A stretch of 64,000 bases of DNA from an uncultured Muribaculaceae bacterium (GTDB lineage Bacteria > Bacteroidota > Bacteroidia > Bacteroidales > Muribaculaceae). Positions within the stretch are counted from its first letter, which is position 1, and every line of letters begins with the position of its first letter. The stretch is taken from contig CAJUKE010000011.1 in the NCBI GenBank assembly GCA_910587075.1, forward strand, positions 5,869 through 69,868, given 5' to 3'. Of this stretch, positions 26,564-36,000 are shown piece by piece. Under the pieces are notes generated by a model. That model searched no databases and was not told the DNA's origin. It saw nothing but the letters and a program-made list of their open reading frames with translations. A program made the translations under genes and the position numbers.

Positions 26564-28807
26564 ATGAAGAACCTCCTTATCTGCGGACTTTTAGCAGCCG
26601 GCTGCTGCCTCTCCGCCGGAGCCCAGAGCAAAATCAACGGCCCGGGGCGCCTTATGCTTGAAGAGTTCAAGGAGCGCGCCGCCCTCTCCCGCGGCCTCGA
26701 AGCTCCCCGGACAATGGTTATCGTGACGCTCGAAAAGGGTGTTACCGCATCCGACATCGCCGCCCTCGGCTACGAGGTGGTTTCGGACTTCGGCGACATG
26801 ATCATCGCCGCCCTCCCCCTCGACAAGGTGGAGGAGTTCGCCGCCCTCGACGAGGTTTACTCCGTAAGCTTCGGCACCAAGTCGTTCCCGATGCTCAACG
26901 TGGCCCGCGCGCAGACCGGCGTCGACGCCATCCAGACCGGAACCGGCGAAGGGCTCAACGGTGTATCGTACACCGGCAAGGGGGTTGTTTGCGGCCTGTA
27001 TGACACAGGTCTCGACCCCAACCATATAGCATTCAAGAACGCCGACGGCACATCCCGCGTGAAAGGCGTGTATGTGCTCCGCGGATACTCCAACGTGCAG
27101 ACCACCGCTTACACCACTCCCCAGCAGATCGCGTCGTTCACCACCGAGGACGAGAACGAGACCCACGGTACACACGTTCTCGGCATAATGGCCGGGTCGC
27201 AGGGCGTCAACGGCAACTTCGGCGTGGCTGAGAACGGCCGCGTGACCGCCGTCACCGACCAGCCCATCCCCTACTACGGCTCGGCGATAGACGCCGATCT
27301 CCTGGTTGGCTGCGGCGATTTCTACGATGCCTCGATTCTCGCCGGTGTCGAAAAGATTGTCAACGAGGCCGTGGCACTCGGCAAACCCGCCGTGGTAAAC
27401 CTCTCGCTGGGCAACAACCGCGGCTCTCACGACGACAACGACCCCGCCTCCAAGATTCTCGACCGCCTGGGCGAAAAAGCGATCATCTGCATCGCCGCCG
27501 GCAACGAGGGTCTCAACAATATGTCACTCTCTGAGCCTATGGGCAGCTTCGGCAAGAAGACAGTAAATACCTTCTTCACCCCCGTGAGCAACGCATCCAG
27601 CCAGCTCAGCTACGACGCACAATTCTGGAGCAAAAACACCGACCCCTTCGAATTCAAGATCGTGCTCTACAGCGCGCTCGACGGCAAGGTGGTAAAGGAA
27701 TACACCATTCCCGAATCCGGGGGCAGCATCTCCCTGAGCTCTTCCGACCCGGACTTCGCAGCCAACTATACCGGCACGCTCCGCGCTACCGGCGCGGTTG
27801 ACCGCGACGCCAACCGCTATTGCGTGACCGTGACCGGCAACTATCAGATGGTGCCCACCGGCGGCGGCGGCAAGGGTTGGACCATCGGCGCCAACATCAC
27901 CGCCGGAAGCGCCATGGTGGCCGCCCGCGGCAAAATCGACGCCTACATAAACACCACCCGCAACTACCCGACGATGACTTTCACCTCCAACAATGTCGCT
28001 GGCTACGTCAACGGCAATCCCAATGGCTCGATCAACGGTATGGGTTGCGGCAAGAACATCCTCTCGGTAGGTGCCTACGTTTCGCGCACATCCTGGCCGA
28101 TGGCCAACGGCACCCTCGCGTCCTGGACGACCTCCGGCTCGGTTGGCGAAGTGGCAAACTTCTCGTCGTACGGCACCACCAACGACAACCGCTCCCTCCC
28201 CCACTGCGTCGCTCCCGGCTCGCAGATCATCGCCCCCATCAGCTCCTATTATTATAAGAGTATGAAGATGACTCCCACCCAGCTCCCCGCCTACGCCAAC
28301 CAGGGCAACAATCTCAACCCCTACCTCAATATGGAGGGAACTTCGATGGCGACCCCGTTCGCGGCCGGCGTGGTAGCGCTTTGGCTTGAGGCTTGGCCCG
28401 AAATGACCATCCAGGAGGTGCAGTCGATCATCGCGATGACCAGCACCGTCGACAACGCCCTGGCCTCCTCCCCCAACAAGGTGCGTTATGGATCCGGCAA
28501 GCTCAACGCCCTCGAAGGCATGAAGAAGGCTATCGCCCACTCCGCCTCGATCAACACCGTGCTCAACGACAAGGCCGACAAGAACCTCATCTACGAGCTT
28601 CTACCCGGCAAGCAGCTTGAGGTGACCATCCCCGGCATCAACGGCTTCGACGCGGCCCTCTACAACCTGAGCGGGGCGAAGGTGGCCTCCGCCGAAACCT
28701 CCGGCGAGGCCCTGACCCTCGACGGCTCGGCCCTCTCGGAAGGTGTGTATGTGCTCTCGGCCAACACACCCGCAGGACCCGTCAGCAAGAAAATCGTGCT
28801 GAAATAA
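26564..28807 (+). CDS. Secreted S8 subtilisin-like protease with a T9SS sorting domain
   Basis: A 747-aa exported serine protease. Signal peptide MKNLLICGLLAAGCCLSAGAQS; an inhibitor-like prodomain at about 45-105; catalytic Asp147 (GLYDTGLDP), His201 (ETHGTHVLG), oxyanion Asn314 (AAGNEG) and Ser594 (NMEGTSMATPFAAG). Between Asn and Ser lies an insertion of about 170 residues (330-500), probably a beta-sandwich. The last ~75 residues (KQLEVTIPGINGFDAALYNL ... GVYVLSANTPAGPVSKKIVLK) are a type A T9SS C-terminal domain, so the enzyme should be exported by T9SS and processed by PorU. It is divergent from the SusCD operon and may supply peptides to it. Confidence 0.93.
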   Translation: MKNLLICGLLAAGCCLSAGAQSKINGPGRLMLEEFKERAALSRGLEAPRTMVIVTLEKGVTASDIAALGYEVVSDFGDMIIAALPLDKVEEFAALDEVYSVSFGTKSFPMLNVARAQTGVDAIQTGTGEGLNGVSYTGKGVVCGLYDTGLDPNHIAFKNADGTSRVKGVYVLRGYSNVQTTAYTTPQQIASFTTEDENETHGTHVLGIMAGSQGVNGNFGVAENGRVTAVTDQPIPYYGSAIDADLLVGCGDFYDASILAGVEKIVNEAVALGKPAVVNLSLGNNRGSHDDNDPASKILDRLGEKAIICIAAGNEGLNNMSLSEPMGSFGKKTVNTFFTPVSNASSQLSYDAQFWSKNTDPFEFKIVLYSALDGKVVKEYTIPESGGSISLSSSDPDFAANYTGTLRATGAVDRDANRYCVTVTGNYQMVPTGGGGKGWTIGANITAGSAMVAARGKIDAYINTTRNYPTMTFTSNNVAGYVNGNPNGSINGMGCGKNILSVGAYVSRTSWPMANGTLASWTTSGSVGEVANFSSYGTTNDNRSLPHCVAPGSQIIAPISSYYYKSMKMTPTQLPAYANQGNNLNPYLNMEGTSMATPFAAGVVALWLEAWPEMTIQEVQSIIAMTSTVDNALASSPNKVRYGSGKLNALEGMKKAIAHSASINTVLNDKADKNLIYELLPGKQLEVTIPGINGFDAALYNLSGAKVASAETSGEALTLDGSALSEGVYVLSANTPAGPVSKKIVLK

Positions 28808-28833
28808 GCAACCTGCTGGAAATATACCCCATA

Positions 28834-28872
28834 AAAGCGGGGCGCTCCTTAAACCATGGAGCGCCCCGCTTT
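28834..28872 (+). terminator. Terminator after the subtilase gene
   Basis: A perfect 15-bp stem (AAAGCGGGGCGCTCC at 28834-28848 with 28858-28872), 9-nt loop, A-rich on the 5' side and T-rich on the 3' side. Confidence 0.82.
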
Positions 28873-28939
28873 GTCATATATATGTACCGCTCGTGATATG
28901 CGGGATAATATTTGACAGTCACCTTAACGACATAAGACA

Positions 28940-29644
28940 ATGGACAGAAAACTGAACGTTTCAACCGTGATCGGCGCCCTTCTGATAGGCGCCGGAATCT
29001 TCTTTTTAGGGCTCTTCATCAAGGGGGGTATCGACAATATGGCTTTTCGCGACAGGGAGGTGACCGTGCGCGGCCTGGCCGAGCGCGAGGTGCCCGCCAA
29101 CCGCGTCACCTGGCCCATAACCTACAGCGTGGCCGGCAACGAGCTGACCAACGTGTACGACCAGGTGACGGCCAACAACAACGCCATCGTGAAGTTCCTC
29201 ACCTCCAACGGTATCGACAAGTCGGAGATAACAATAGCCCCCCCCGACACTTACAACGCTACCACCAACCAGTACGCCTCGCAGAACATCAACTTCAAGT
29301 ACTCGCTTAGCAACACCATAACGGTGACCTCGTCGAAGGTCGACAAGGTGCGCGCGCTGATCGACCGCTCGACCGAGCTCCTCAAAGCCGGAATACCCGT
29401 TTCCAACGGCTACATCGACTATGAGTACACCGCCCTCAACGACATCAAGCCCGAAATGATCGCCGAGGCCACGAAGAACGCACGCGAGGCCGCCGACCGC
29501 TTCGCTGAGGACAGCGGCTCGAAAGTAGGCAAGATGAAGACCGCCAACCAGGGTCAGTTCTCAATCGAGAGCCAGTCGTCGTCGGTACCCTTCATCAAGA
29601 AAGTGAGGGTGGTTTCGACTATCGTTTACTACTTGGAGGACTGA
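28940..29644 (+). CDS. SIMPL-domain (DUF541) protein
   Basis: A 234-aa protein with one N-terminal membrane helix (about residues 8-28) and a periplasmic SIMPL/DUF541 domain. Family marks include REVTVRGLAEREVPANRVTWPI near 42-63, then ITIAPPDTYNATTNQYASQN, the YSLSNTITVTSSKVDKV segment, and AREAADRFAEDSGSKVGKMK near 175-194. SIMPL proteins form periplasmic multimers; the E. coli member YggE is linked to oxidative stress. Bacterial function is poorly known. It is convergent with queA over a shared terminator. Confidence 0.9.
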   Translation: MDRKLNVSTVIGALLIGAGIFFLGLFIKGGIDNMAFRDREVTVRGLAEREVPANRVTWPITYSVAGNELTNVYDQVTANNNAIVKFLTSNGIDKSEITIAPPDTYNATTNQYASQNINFKYSLSNTITVTSSKVDKVRALIDRSTELLKAGIPVSNGYIDYEYTALNDIKPEMIAEATKNAREAADRFAEDSGSKVGKMKTANQGQFSIESQSSSVPFIKKVRVVSTIVYYLED

Positions 29645-29689
29645 CAGGTAGCCGCCTGAGCGGCCCGACAGCCATACGAATAAAACATC

Positions 29690-29733
29690 AGTGCGTTCCA
29701 TAGCGGCAAGTCGCTATGGAACGCACTTTATTT
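29690..29733. terminator. Bidirectional terminator between the SIMPL gene and queA
   Basis: A perfect 16-bp stem (29690-29705 with 29712-29727), loop GCAAGT. TTTATTT follows on the plus strand and TGATGTTTTA on the minus strand, so it can end both convergent transcripts. Confidence 0.85.
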
Positions 29734-29747
29734 CAGGAGGGTAGGAA

Positions 29748-30977
29748 TCAGAGGAGGAGGGAGGCGTCGCCGTAGCTGAGGAAGCGGAAGTCGCGGGAGA
29801 GGGCGAAGTCGTACATCGGGCGCCAATCGCCCCCCGTGAAGGCCGACACCAAGAGCAGCAGCGTCGACTGCGGCTGGTGGAAGTTGGTGACCATACCTTT
29901 GACCACCCGGAAGCGGTAGCCGGGGGCGATGATGATGCGTGTCGATGCCAGGAAGGTATCCACTCCCTGCTTTTCAAGCATTTCCGCCAGGGCAGAGAGC
30001 GCCTCGGAGGTGGAAAGGTCGGGGAGCGAGGGGTCGTAGGGGGTCCACTGGGGCACCTCGCCGTCCCAACACCCGGCCGCGGCGAGCCGTCCCGCGTGGT
30101 AGAGGCTTTCGAGGGTGCGCACCGAGGTGGTGCCGACGGCTATCACGCGGCGCTCCCCGGCGGCCAGTTCACGGATGAGCCCCAAAGGCACGGCTATGAA
30201 CTCGCTGTGCATCAGGTGCTCGCCGATTTTCTCCGACTTGACAGGCTGGAACGTACCCGCCCCGACGTGGAGGGTGAGCTCGCGGCGGGGTATGCCGCGG
30301 GAAGCGATAGCTTCGAGCACCTCGGGGGTGAAGTGCAGCCCGGCGGTCGGAGCGGCCACGGAGCCGTCGATATGGGAGTAGACCGTCTGATAGTCAGACG
30401 CGTCGGAAGCCTCGGTTGAGCGGTTCAGGTAAGGGGGGATAGGAATCTCGCCCGCCGCGGCGATGATGGATGAGAAAGTTACCTCGGGAGCGTCCCAGGA
30501 GAAGCGCACAACCGACGCGTTCCCCTCGCGGGCCTCGCGCTCGGCCCGGAGCACCAGCTCCGTACCCTCCACCGTCAGCGGCAGCTCCAGCGCGCCCCGC
30601 TTCCATTTCTTCGAGTTTCCAACGAAGCAGGTCCAGGAGCACGAAGCGGTAGAGGCGAAGTTGCGGGCATAGTCGGCGGGTTCGACCGGTTCGAGCACGA
30701 AAATCTCGATCGGCGAGCCGTTCTCCCCCGCCTTGCGGAAGCGGAGGCGGGCGTTGATCACCCGGGTGTTGTTATATACGAGCACCGAATCCTCCGGGAG
30801 CAGCGCGGGAAGCTCGGCGAAGACGCGCTCCTCGATCGAGCCGTCGGGGCGGCGCACCAGGAGCTTGCAGCGGTCGCGGTCGGCCAGGGGGTGCTTCGCG
30901 ATCCGCTCGTCGGGGAGCGGATAGTTGAAATCCTCTATCTTTATGTCGGTTACGCCTTTCAGGAGGTCTTCGCTCAT
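29748..30977 (-). CDS. queA: S-adenosylmethionine:tRNA ribosyltransferase-isomerase
   Basis: QueA makes epoxyqueuosine in tRNA from SAM. The 409-aa protein is longer than the ~345-aa E. coli enzyme, as is common in Bacteroidetes. Signatures in order: FNYPLPDERIAKHPLADRDR (17-36), VYNNTRVINARL, GEIPIPPYLNR, YQTVYSHIDGSVAAPTAGLHFT, LTLHVGAGTFQPVKSE, VGTTSVRTLES and VTNFHQPQSTLLLLVSAF. The gene stands alone on the minus strand. Confidence 0.97.
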   Translation of the reverse strand: MSEDLLKGVTDIKIEDFNYPLPDERIAKHPLADRDRCKLLVRRPDGSIEERVFAELPALLPEDSVLVYNNTRVINARLRFRKAGENGSPIEIFVLEPVEPADYARNFASTASCSWTCFVGNSKKWKRGALELPLTVEGTELVLRAEREAREGNASVVRFSWDAPEVTFSSIIAAAGEIPIPPYLNRSTEASDASDYQTVYSHIDGSVAAPTAGLHFTPEVLEAIASRGIPRRELTLHVGAGTFQPVKSEKIGEHLMHSEFIAVPLGLIRELAAGERRVIAVGTTSVRTLESLYHAGRLAAAGCWDGEVPQWTPYDPSLPDLSTSEALSALAEMLEKQGVDTFLASTRIIIAPGYRFRVVKGMVTNFHQPQSTLLLLVSAFTGGDWRPMYDFALSRDFRFLSYGDASLLL

Positions 30978-31040
30978 ATATATTGGTTCCTTTTAGTCTA
31001 TATTATATATGTATATGGCGCGAAATTACTCATAAATTGT

Positions 31041-31048
31041 TAAATTTG
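31041..31048 (+). promoter_or_regulatory. -7 element for the DUF2027-Smr gene
   Basis: TAAATTTG matches the -7 consensus, 28 bases before the start codon. No good -33 TTG is at the expected spacing. Confidence 0.55.
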
Positions 31049-31076
31049 CATCCAAACAGACAGAATATAACCTAAA

Positions 31077-32171
31077 ATGGCAAAAATAGGAGATACCGTG
31101 CGCTTCCTCAGCTCGACAGGGGGAGGCCGCATCGTGAAAATCGAGGGCAACATAGCCCACGTCGAGGAGGAGGACGGCTTCGTAACACCCGTGCTGATCA
31201 AGGAATTGGTGGTAACCACACCCGCCGGGGCGGAAAACGCCCGCCGCGACTACTTCGGCGGCACGGCCCAGGCCGCGCAGAAAGCCGCCGCCGAGAAACA
31301 GAGCAAGTTCGTGCCCACGGCAATGCCCGAGGTGCCGAAACCCGCGCCCGCGGCCGAGACCCCGGGGGGCGACAAGCTCAACGTGGTGCTCGGATTCGAA
31401 CCGATCGAGCCGAAGCACATCACCACCACCGACTTCGAGGTGTACCTCATCAACGACTCGAACTACTACCTTTACTTTACCTTCCTGAGCCGCGCCGACG
31501 ACGAGGAGGGGTGGACCACCCGCTTCGCCGGGGTGGCCGAGCCGAATATGGAGCTGTTCCTCGAAGAGCTCACCCGCGAGAAGGCCGGGCGGCTCGACCG
31601 CGTATGCGTGCAGTACATCGCCTTCAAGCGCGACAAGGAGTTCGCTCTGAAGGCCCCGGTGGCCATCGAGTACCGAATGGACACCACCAAGTTCTTCAAG
31701 CTCCACTGCTTCCGCGAGAACCCCTACTTCGAGGTGCCCGTGATAGCCATCGACGTGGTGAAGAACGATATACCGCAGCGCCCGATGGCCATTGACTCCT
31801 CGCGGATGGAGGACGCCATGCGCCGCAAGCGCGAGGCCGACCGCCCCCGCCAGCGACCCGTGAAGAAGCGCCGCCCCGACCCACGCGACGGCGTGCTGGA
31901 GGTCGACCTCCACATCAACGAGCTGCTCGACACCACCGCCGGGCTATCGACCGCCGACATCCTCAACTACCAGATCGACACCTTCCGCCGCACCATGGAC
32001 GAGCACCTGCGCGACAAAGGGCTGAAAATAGTATTCATCCACGGTAAGGGGGAAGGGGTGCTCCGCCAGGCCATCAACAAGGAGCTGGCCCACCGCTACA
32101 AGGGGCACGACGTGCAGGACGCCTCGTTCCGCGAATACGGCTACGGCGCCACCCAGGTAACCATACGCTGA
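31077..32171 (+). CDS. DUF2027 and Smr-domain protein
   Basis: A 364-aa cytosolic protein typical of Bacteroidetes. The N-terminal ~70 residues (KIGDTVRFLSSTGGGRIVKIEG) form an SH3-like module. The middle (about 100-230) is the DUF2027 beta domain with YLINDSNYYLYFTFLSR. A basic linker (about 245-265) leads to a C-terminal Smr domain (about 275-364): EVDLHINELLD and the Smr signature IHGKGEGVLRQAI, ending YGYGATQVTIR. Smr domains of MutS2 and related proteins have nicking or RNA endonuclease activity on ribosomes or DNA; this architecture has no assigned role known to me. The EFR1 gene follows after five bases. Confidence 0.9.
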   Translation: MAKIGDTVRFLSSTGGGRIVKIEGNIAHVEEEDGFVTPVLIKELVVTTPAGAENARRDYFGGTAQAAQKAAAEKQSKFVPTAMPEVPKPAPAAETPGGDKLNVVLGFEPIEPKHITTTDFEVYLINDSNYYLYFTFLSRADDEEGWTTRFAGVAEPNMELFLEELTREKAGRLDRVCVQYIAFKRDKEFALKAPVAIEYRMDTTKFFKLHCFRENPYFEVPVIAIDVVKNDIPQRPMAIDSSRMEDAMRRKREADRPRQRPVKKRRPDPRDGVLEVDLHINELLDTTAGLSTADILNYQIDTFRRTMDEHLRDKGLKIVFIHGKGEGVLRQAINKELAHRYKGHDVQDASFREYGYGATQVTIR

Positions 32172-32176
32172 CGGCC

Positions 32177-32947
32177 ATGATATTCTGTTTCAGCGGCACA
32201 GGCAACTCACTGCTCGTGGCCCGGGAGCTGTCACGGCACCTCGGCCACGGCATCGTGATGCTTGAGAAAGACACACTTCTGCGCCCCAAGGAACGGCTCT
32301 ACGAGTTAGGCGATGGGGAGGACGCGCTGTGGGTGTTCCCGATCTACAGCTGGGGCGTGCCCCCGGTTGTGAGGCGCTTTATGCGCAAAGTGAAGTTAAA
32401 GACCCCCGCCTCGACCCTGCACTGGATGGTGGCCACCTGCGGCGACGACATAGGCCGCGCCGACGACCAGTGGCGCCAGGAAATCGGGCGCCGGGGATGG
32501 ACTCCCCGGGGTGCCTTCTCTGTGGAGATGCCCAACACCTACGTCTGTATGAAGGGGTTCGAGGTAGACCCGCCCGAGACCGAGCGGCGCAAACTCGACG
32601 CGATGCCCGCGAGAGTCGCGGAGATTGTCGCGGAGATACGCCGGGGCTTCTCGGAGAGCGACGTCGTCAGGGGTGACTACGCCTGGCTGAAAACCGCCGC
32701 CGTCTACCCGCTGTTCCGCGCCTTCTGTATGTCGCCCGCCCAGTTCCGCACCGACCCGGCCAAATGTTCCGGGTGCGGAGCGTGCGCCAAGGGTTGCCCC
32801 CTCGACAACATCGCGATGAAGGATGGTAAACCCCTGTGGGGCCCGGTGTGCGCCCTATGCCTGCGATGCTTCCACGGTTGCCCCTCGCGGGCCGTGGACT
32901 ACGGGAAAGCCACCGAGGGGAAAGCCGCCAAACGGGTCTACAGGTAA
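32177..32947 (+). CDS. EFR1-family flavodoxin-ferredoxin protein
   Basis: A 256-aa protein that joins a flavodoxin-like domain (start MIFCFSGTGNSLLVARELS, FMN-binding SGTGN) to a C-terminal double [4Fe-4S] ferredoxin (CSGCGACAKGCPLDN and CALCLRCFHGCP, each CxxCxxCxxxCP). EFR1 proteins are putative electron carriers; partners are unknown. The middle (about 60-160) holds the VFPIYSWGVPPVVRRFM motif. It is probably co-transcribed with the DUF2027-Smr gene five bases upstream. Confidence 0.92.
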   Translation: MIFCFSGTGNSLLVARELSRHLGHGIVMLEKDTLLRPKERLYELGDGEDALWVFPIYSWGVPPVVRRFMRKVKLKTPASTLHWMVATCGDDIGRADDQWRQEIGRRGWTPRGAFSVEMPNTYVCMKGFEVDPPETERRKLDAMPARVAEIVAEIRRGFSESDVVRGDYAWLKTAAVYPLFRAFCMSPAQFRTDPAKCSGCGACAKGCPLDNIAMKDGKPLWGPVCALCLRCFHGCPSRAVDYGKATEGKAAKRVYR

Positions 32948-33037
32948 ACCAAAACCACTCACGGGGCGTTATAACGACGTATCGCCCCGGCGACTTACCC
33001 CATCCATTACGTTTCAACCACTTATTCATCACCGATT

Positions 33038-36000
33038 GTGAAACGCTTACCGCGCATATTAGGCAAAATTCTTCTCTGGACTGTCTTCGGGATAGTCGGG
33101 CTTGTCACGCTCGCGGTTGTGCTTCTCTACATCCCCCCGGTGCAGGATTTCGCCACGCGCCAGGCGCTCTCCATGATCAACAAGGGGGGAGATATGAAAA
33201 TCGGTGTTGGAAAACTGCGCCTCCGCTTCCCACTCCGCGTCGCCATCGACTCCGCGAGCTTCGCAACCCCCGGAATCGACATTTTCGCCGGGCGAGCCGA
33301 GGCCGACATCGCCCTGATGCCGCTGCTGAAAGGCGAAATCAGGGGTGAGCGCGTCGAGCTTCGCCGCGCCAGGGTCGATATGGGTGGCCCCGACTCGGCT
33401 TTCCAGATGAACGCCGCCCTGAGCTACGCCCGCGTTATCGACGGCGGCTACAACCTCGTGACGCAGAACATCGCCGTTGACCGTCTGCTGGCCGACGGCG
33501 CCGACGTGGCCATAAAGATTCTCCCCGACACGGTGCCCGAGCCGGAACCGACCGACACCGTCAGCTCGCCGCTCACCATCACGCTGAACCACGGCGTGCT
33601 GGAAAACGTGCGCTACCGTATGAGCATCGAGCCTATAATCACCGACCTGGGCGCTTTCATGAGCCGCGCGGTGGTCAACAAGGCATCGTTCGATATGCTC
33701 CCCCACCTCATCCACGCCAACGACATCACCGTCGACAGCATCGACGCGAAATATATCTACCCCTCGGCCGAATACCTCGCCGCGCACCCCGCGCCGGAGG
33801 AACCGGCTGACTCGGCCGACATCGCCGCGTCGCTCCCCTGGACGGTCACCTGCGACAAGGTGCGCCTTATGGCCGGCAACGGGCTCTACGCCGTCGACGG
33901 GGCCAAACCCGCCGGACGGAGTTTCGACCTCGACTACATTCAGGCGGCCGAAATCCACGTCGCCGTTGACAGCTTTATGAACCGCGGCACCGAGATAAGG
34001 GTGCCCATACGCGGCATAAGCGCCCGCGAGCGGTGCGGCGTACGCGTCAACCTCACCGGCCTGTTTGAAATGGACTCCGCCGCGATGCGGGCCGAGAACA
34101 TAGCGCTTACGACCGGCGCCTCCCGCGTCAGCCTCGACGCGATGATGGGTATGAACGCCGAGAAGGCCGAGGATATGCCCGTGAGCCTGCGGCTCAAAGC
34201 CGACCTGGCCAACGAGGACCTGCGCCGCCTGGCACCCGCCCAGATGGCCGAAATAGCCGATATGCTGCCCCCCTACCAGCCCCTCCTGGTCGAAGCCGAC
34301 CTCAAAGGGTCAATGGCCGACCTCGACGTGAAGTCAGTTTCGGCGGAGATACCGCAGCACGCCGGAGTCAAGGCATCGGGCCAAGTGGCGGGCCTCACCG
34401 ACATCAACCGCGCCGTGGGGAATGTCGAGATTTCCGGCTGGATCGCCGACGGCAAATGGGCCAAGCCCCTGCTGCTCGACGCTAAGAGCGGCCGCGGCAT
34501 AAACATACCCCCGCTGACCATCGAAGGTGACGCACGGCTCGACCGCGGCGTGATCGACGGCGGCATCACCGCCCACACCGGCAGCGGACGGCTCGCCCTC
34601 GAAGCGCTCTGGAACAACCGCGCCACCGCCTACGACATCGACCTCCGGGCCGACGACTTCCCCGTGCAGGCCATCCTCCCCGACCTCGGGCTCAAGGATG
34701 TGACCGCCACCATCAATGCCTCGGGCCAGGGATTCGACGTGATGAGCCCCAAAACCGACATTGACGCCAAAGTCGATCTCGTGAAGGCCACATATATGGG
34801 CCACGACTACCGCGACGTGACCCTCACAGCCAACCTCGCCGCCGGGCACGCCGCCGTCGAGGCCCTCAGCCGCAACCCCTACGCCGCGTTCGACCTCAAG
34901 GCCGACGGCGAAATCGGCGCCCTCCCCTACCGCGCCCGTATCGACGGCGACATCACCAACCTCGACCTCAAGGCCCTCGGTATGGCCGACACCGCCACCA
35001 CCGTTGCCGCCCGCCTCTCGGGCGACGTGAGCTTCGACCCGGCAACCAAGACGCGCCCGATGCTCGCCTCGGCCGACATCGACATAGCCTCGCTCAACTA
35101 CCGCGCCGGCGCGATGAAGATCGACGCCCGCGACATCGGCCTGAAATTCAACGCCGACACCGCCGCTACCGACGCGCGGCTCACCAACCGCGACCTCGCC
35201 CTTACTTTCAACTCCGGGGTATGCCTCGACACCCTCCTGGGACGCTTCACCGCGACCTCCGAACTGCTCGACCGCTGCGTAAAGCGCCAGCGCCTGGCAG
35301 TCGACTCGCTCCAGCGCGCCCTGCCCCCCTTCCGGCTCGACCTTACCGCCGGACAGGACAACGTGCTCGCCAGCCTCCTGGCCGACAGCGATATGGAGTT
35401 CCGCTCCGCATCGCTCCGGGCCTCCAACGACTCGCTGATCGCCCTCGACGCGCGGGTGCTCAAATTCCGCACCGGCGAGACCCGCCTTGACACCATAACC
35501 TTCGACATACGCCAGCGCGGCGCGTACCTCACCTACGAGGCCAACGTGAACAACGCCCCCGGCACCTTTGACGCGTTCGCCAAAATCGGCGCCAACGGCT
35601 ACATTAGCTCCGACCGCGTTGCCCTCCTCTTCAAGCAGCAGAACATACAGGGGGAGACTGGCTACAGCTTCGGCTCGATAATCAATATGCAGGACTCCTC
35701 GACCGTGGCGCTCCGCTTCGTGCCCTACCACCCCGTGATCGGCTACAAGGATTGGGAGATGAACCGCGACAACATCATCACCTACAACCTCGACAACCAC
35801 CACATCGACGCCAACCTCTACCTCCACAACGATGTAAGCTCGCTGAAACTCTTCACGAACCACACCGAAGAATCCGACTCAACCCAGGAAGCCATAACCC
35901 TGCGCCTGAGCGATGTCAAGCTTCAGGACTGGCTCGCCATCAACCCCTTCGCACCGGCTATGGAGGGTGACCTCTCGGCCGATATGAACTTCTCCTGGAC

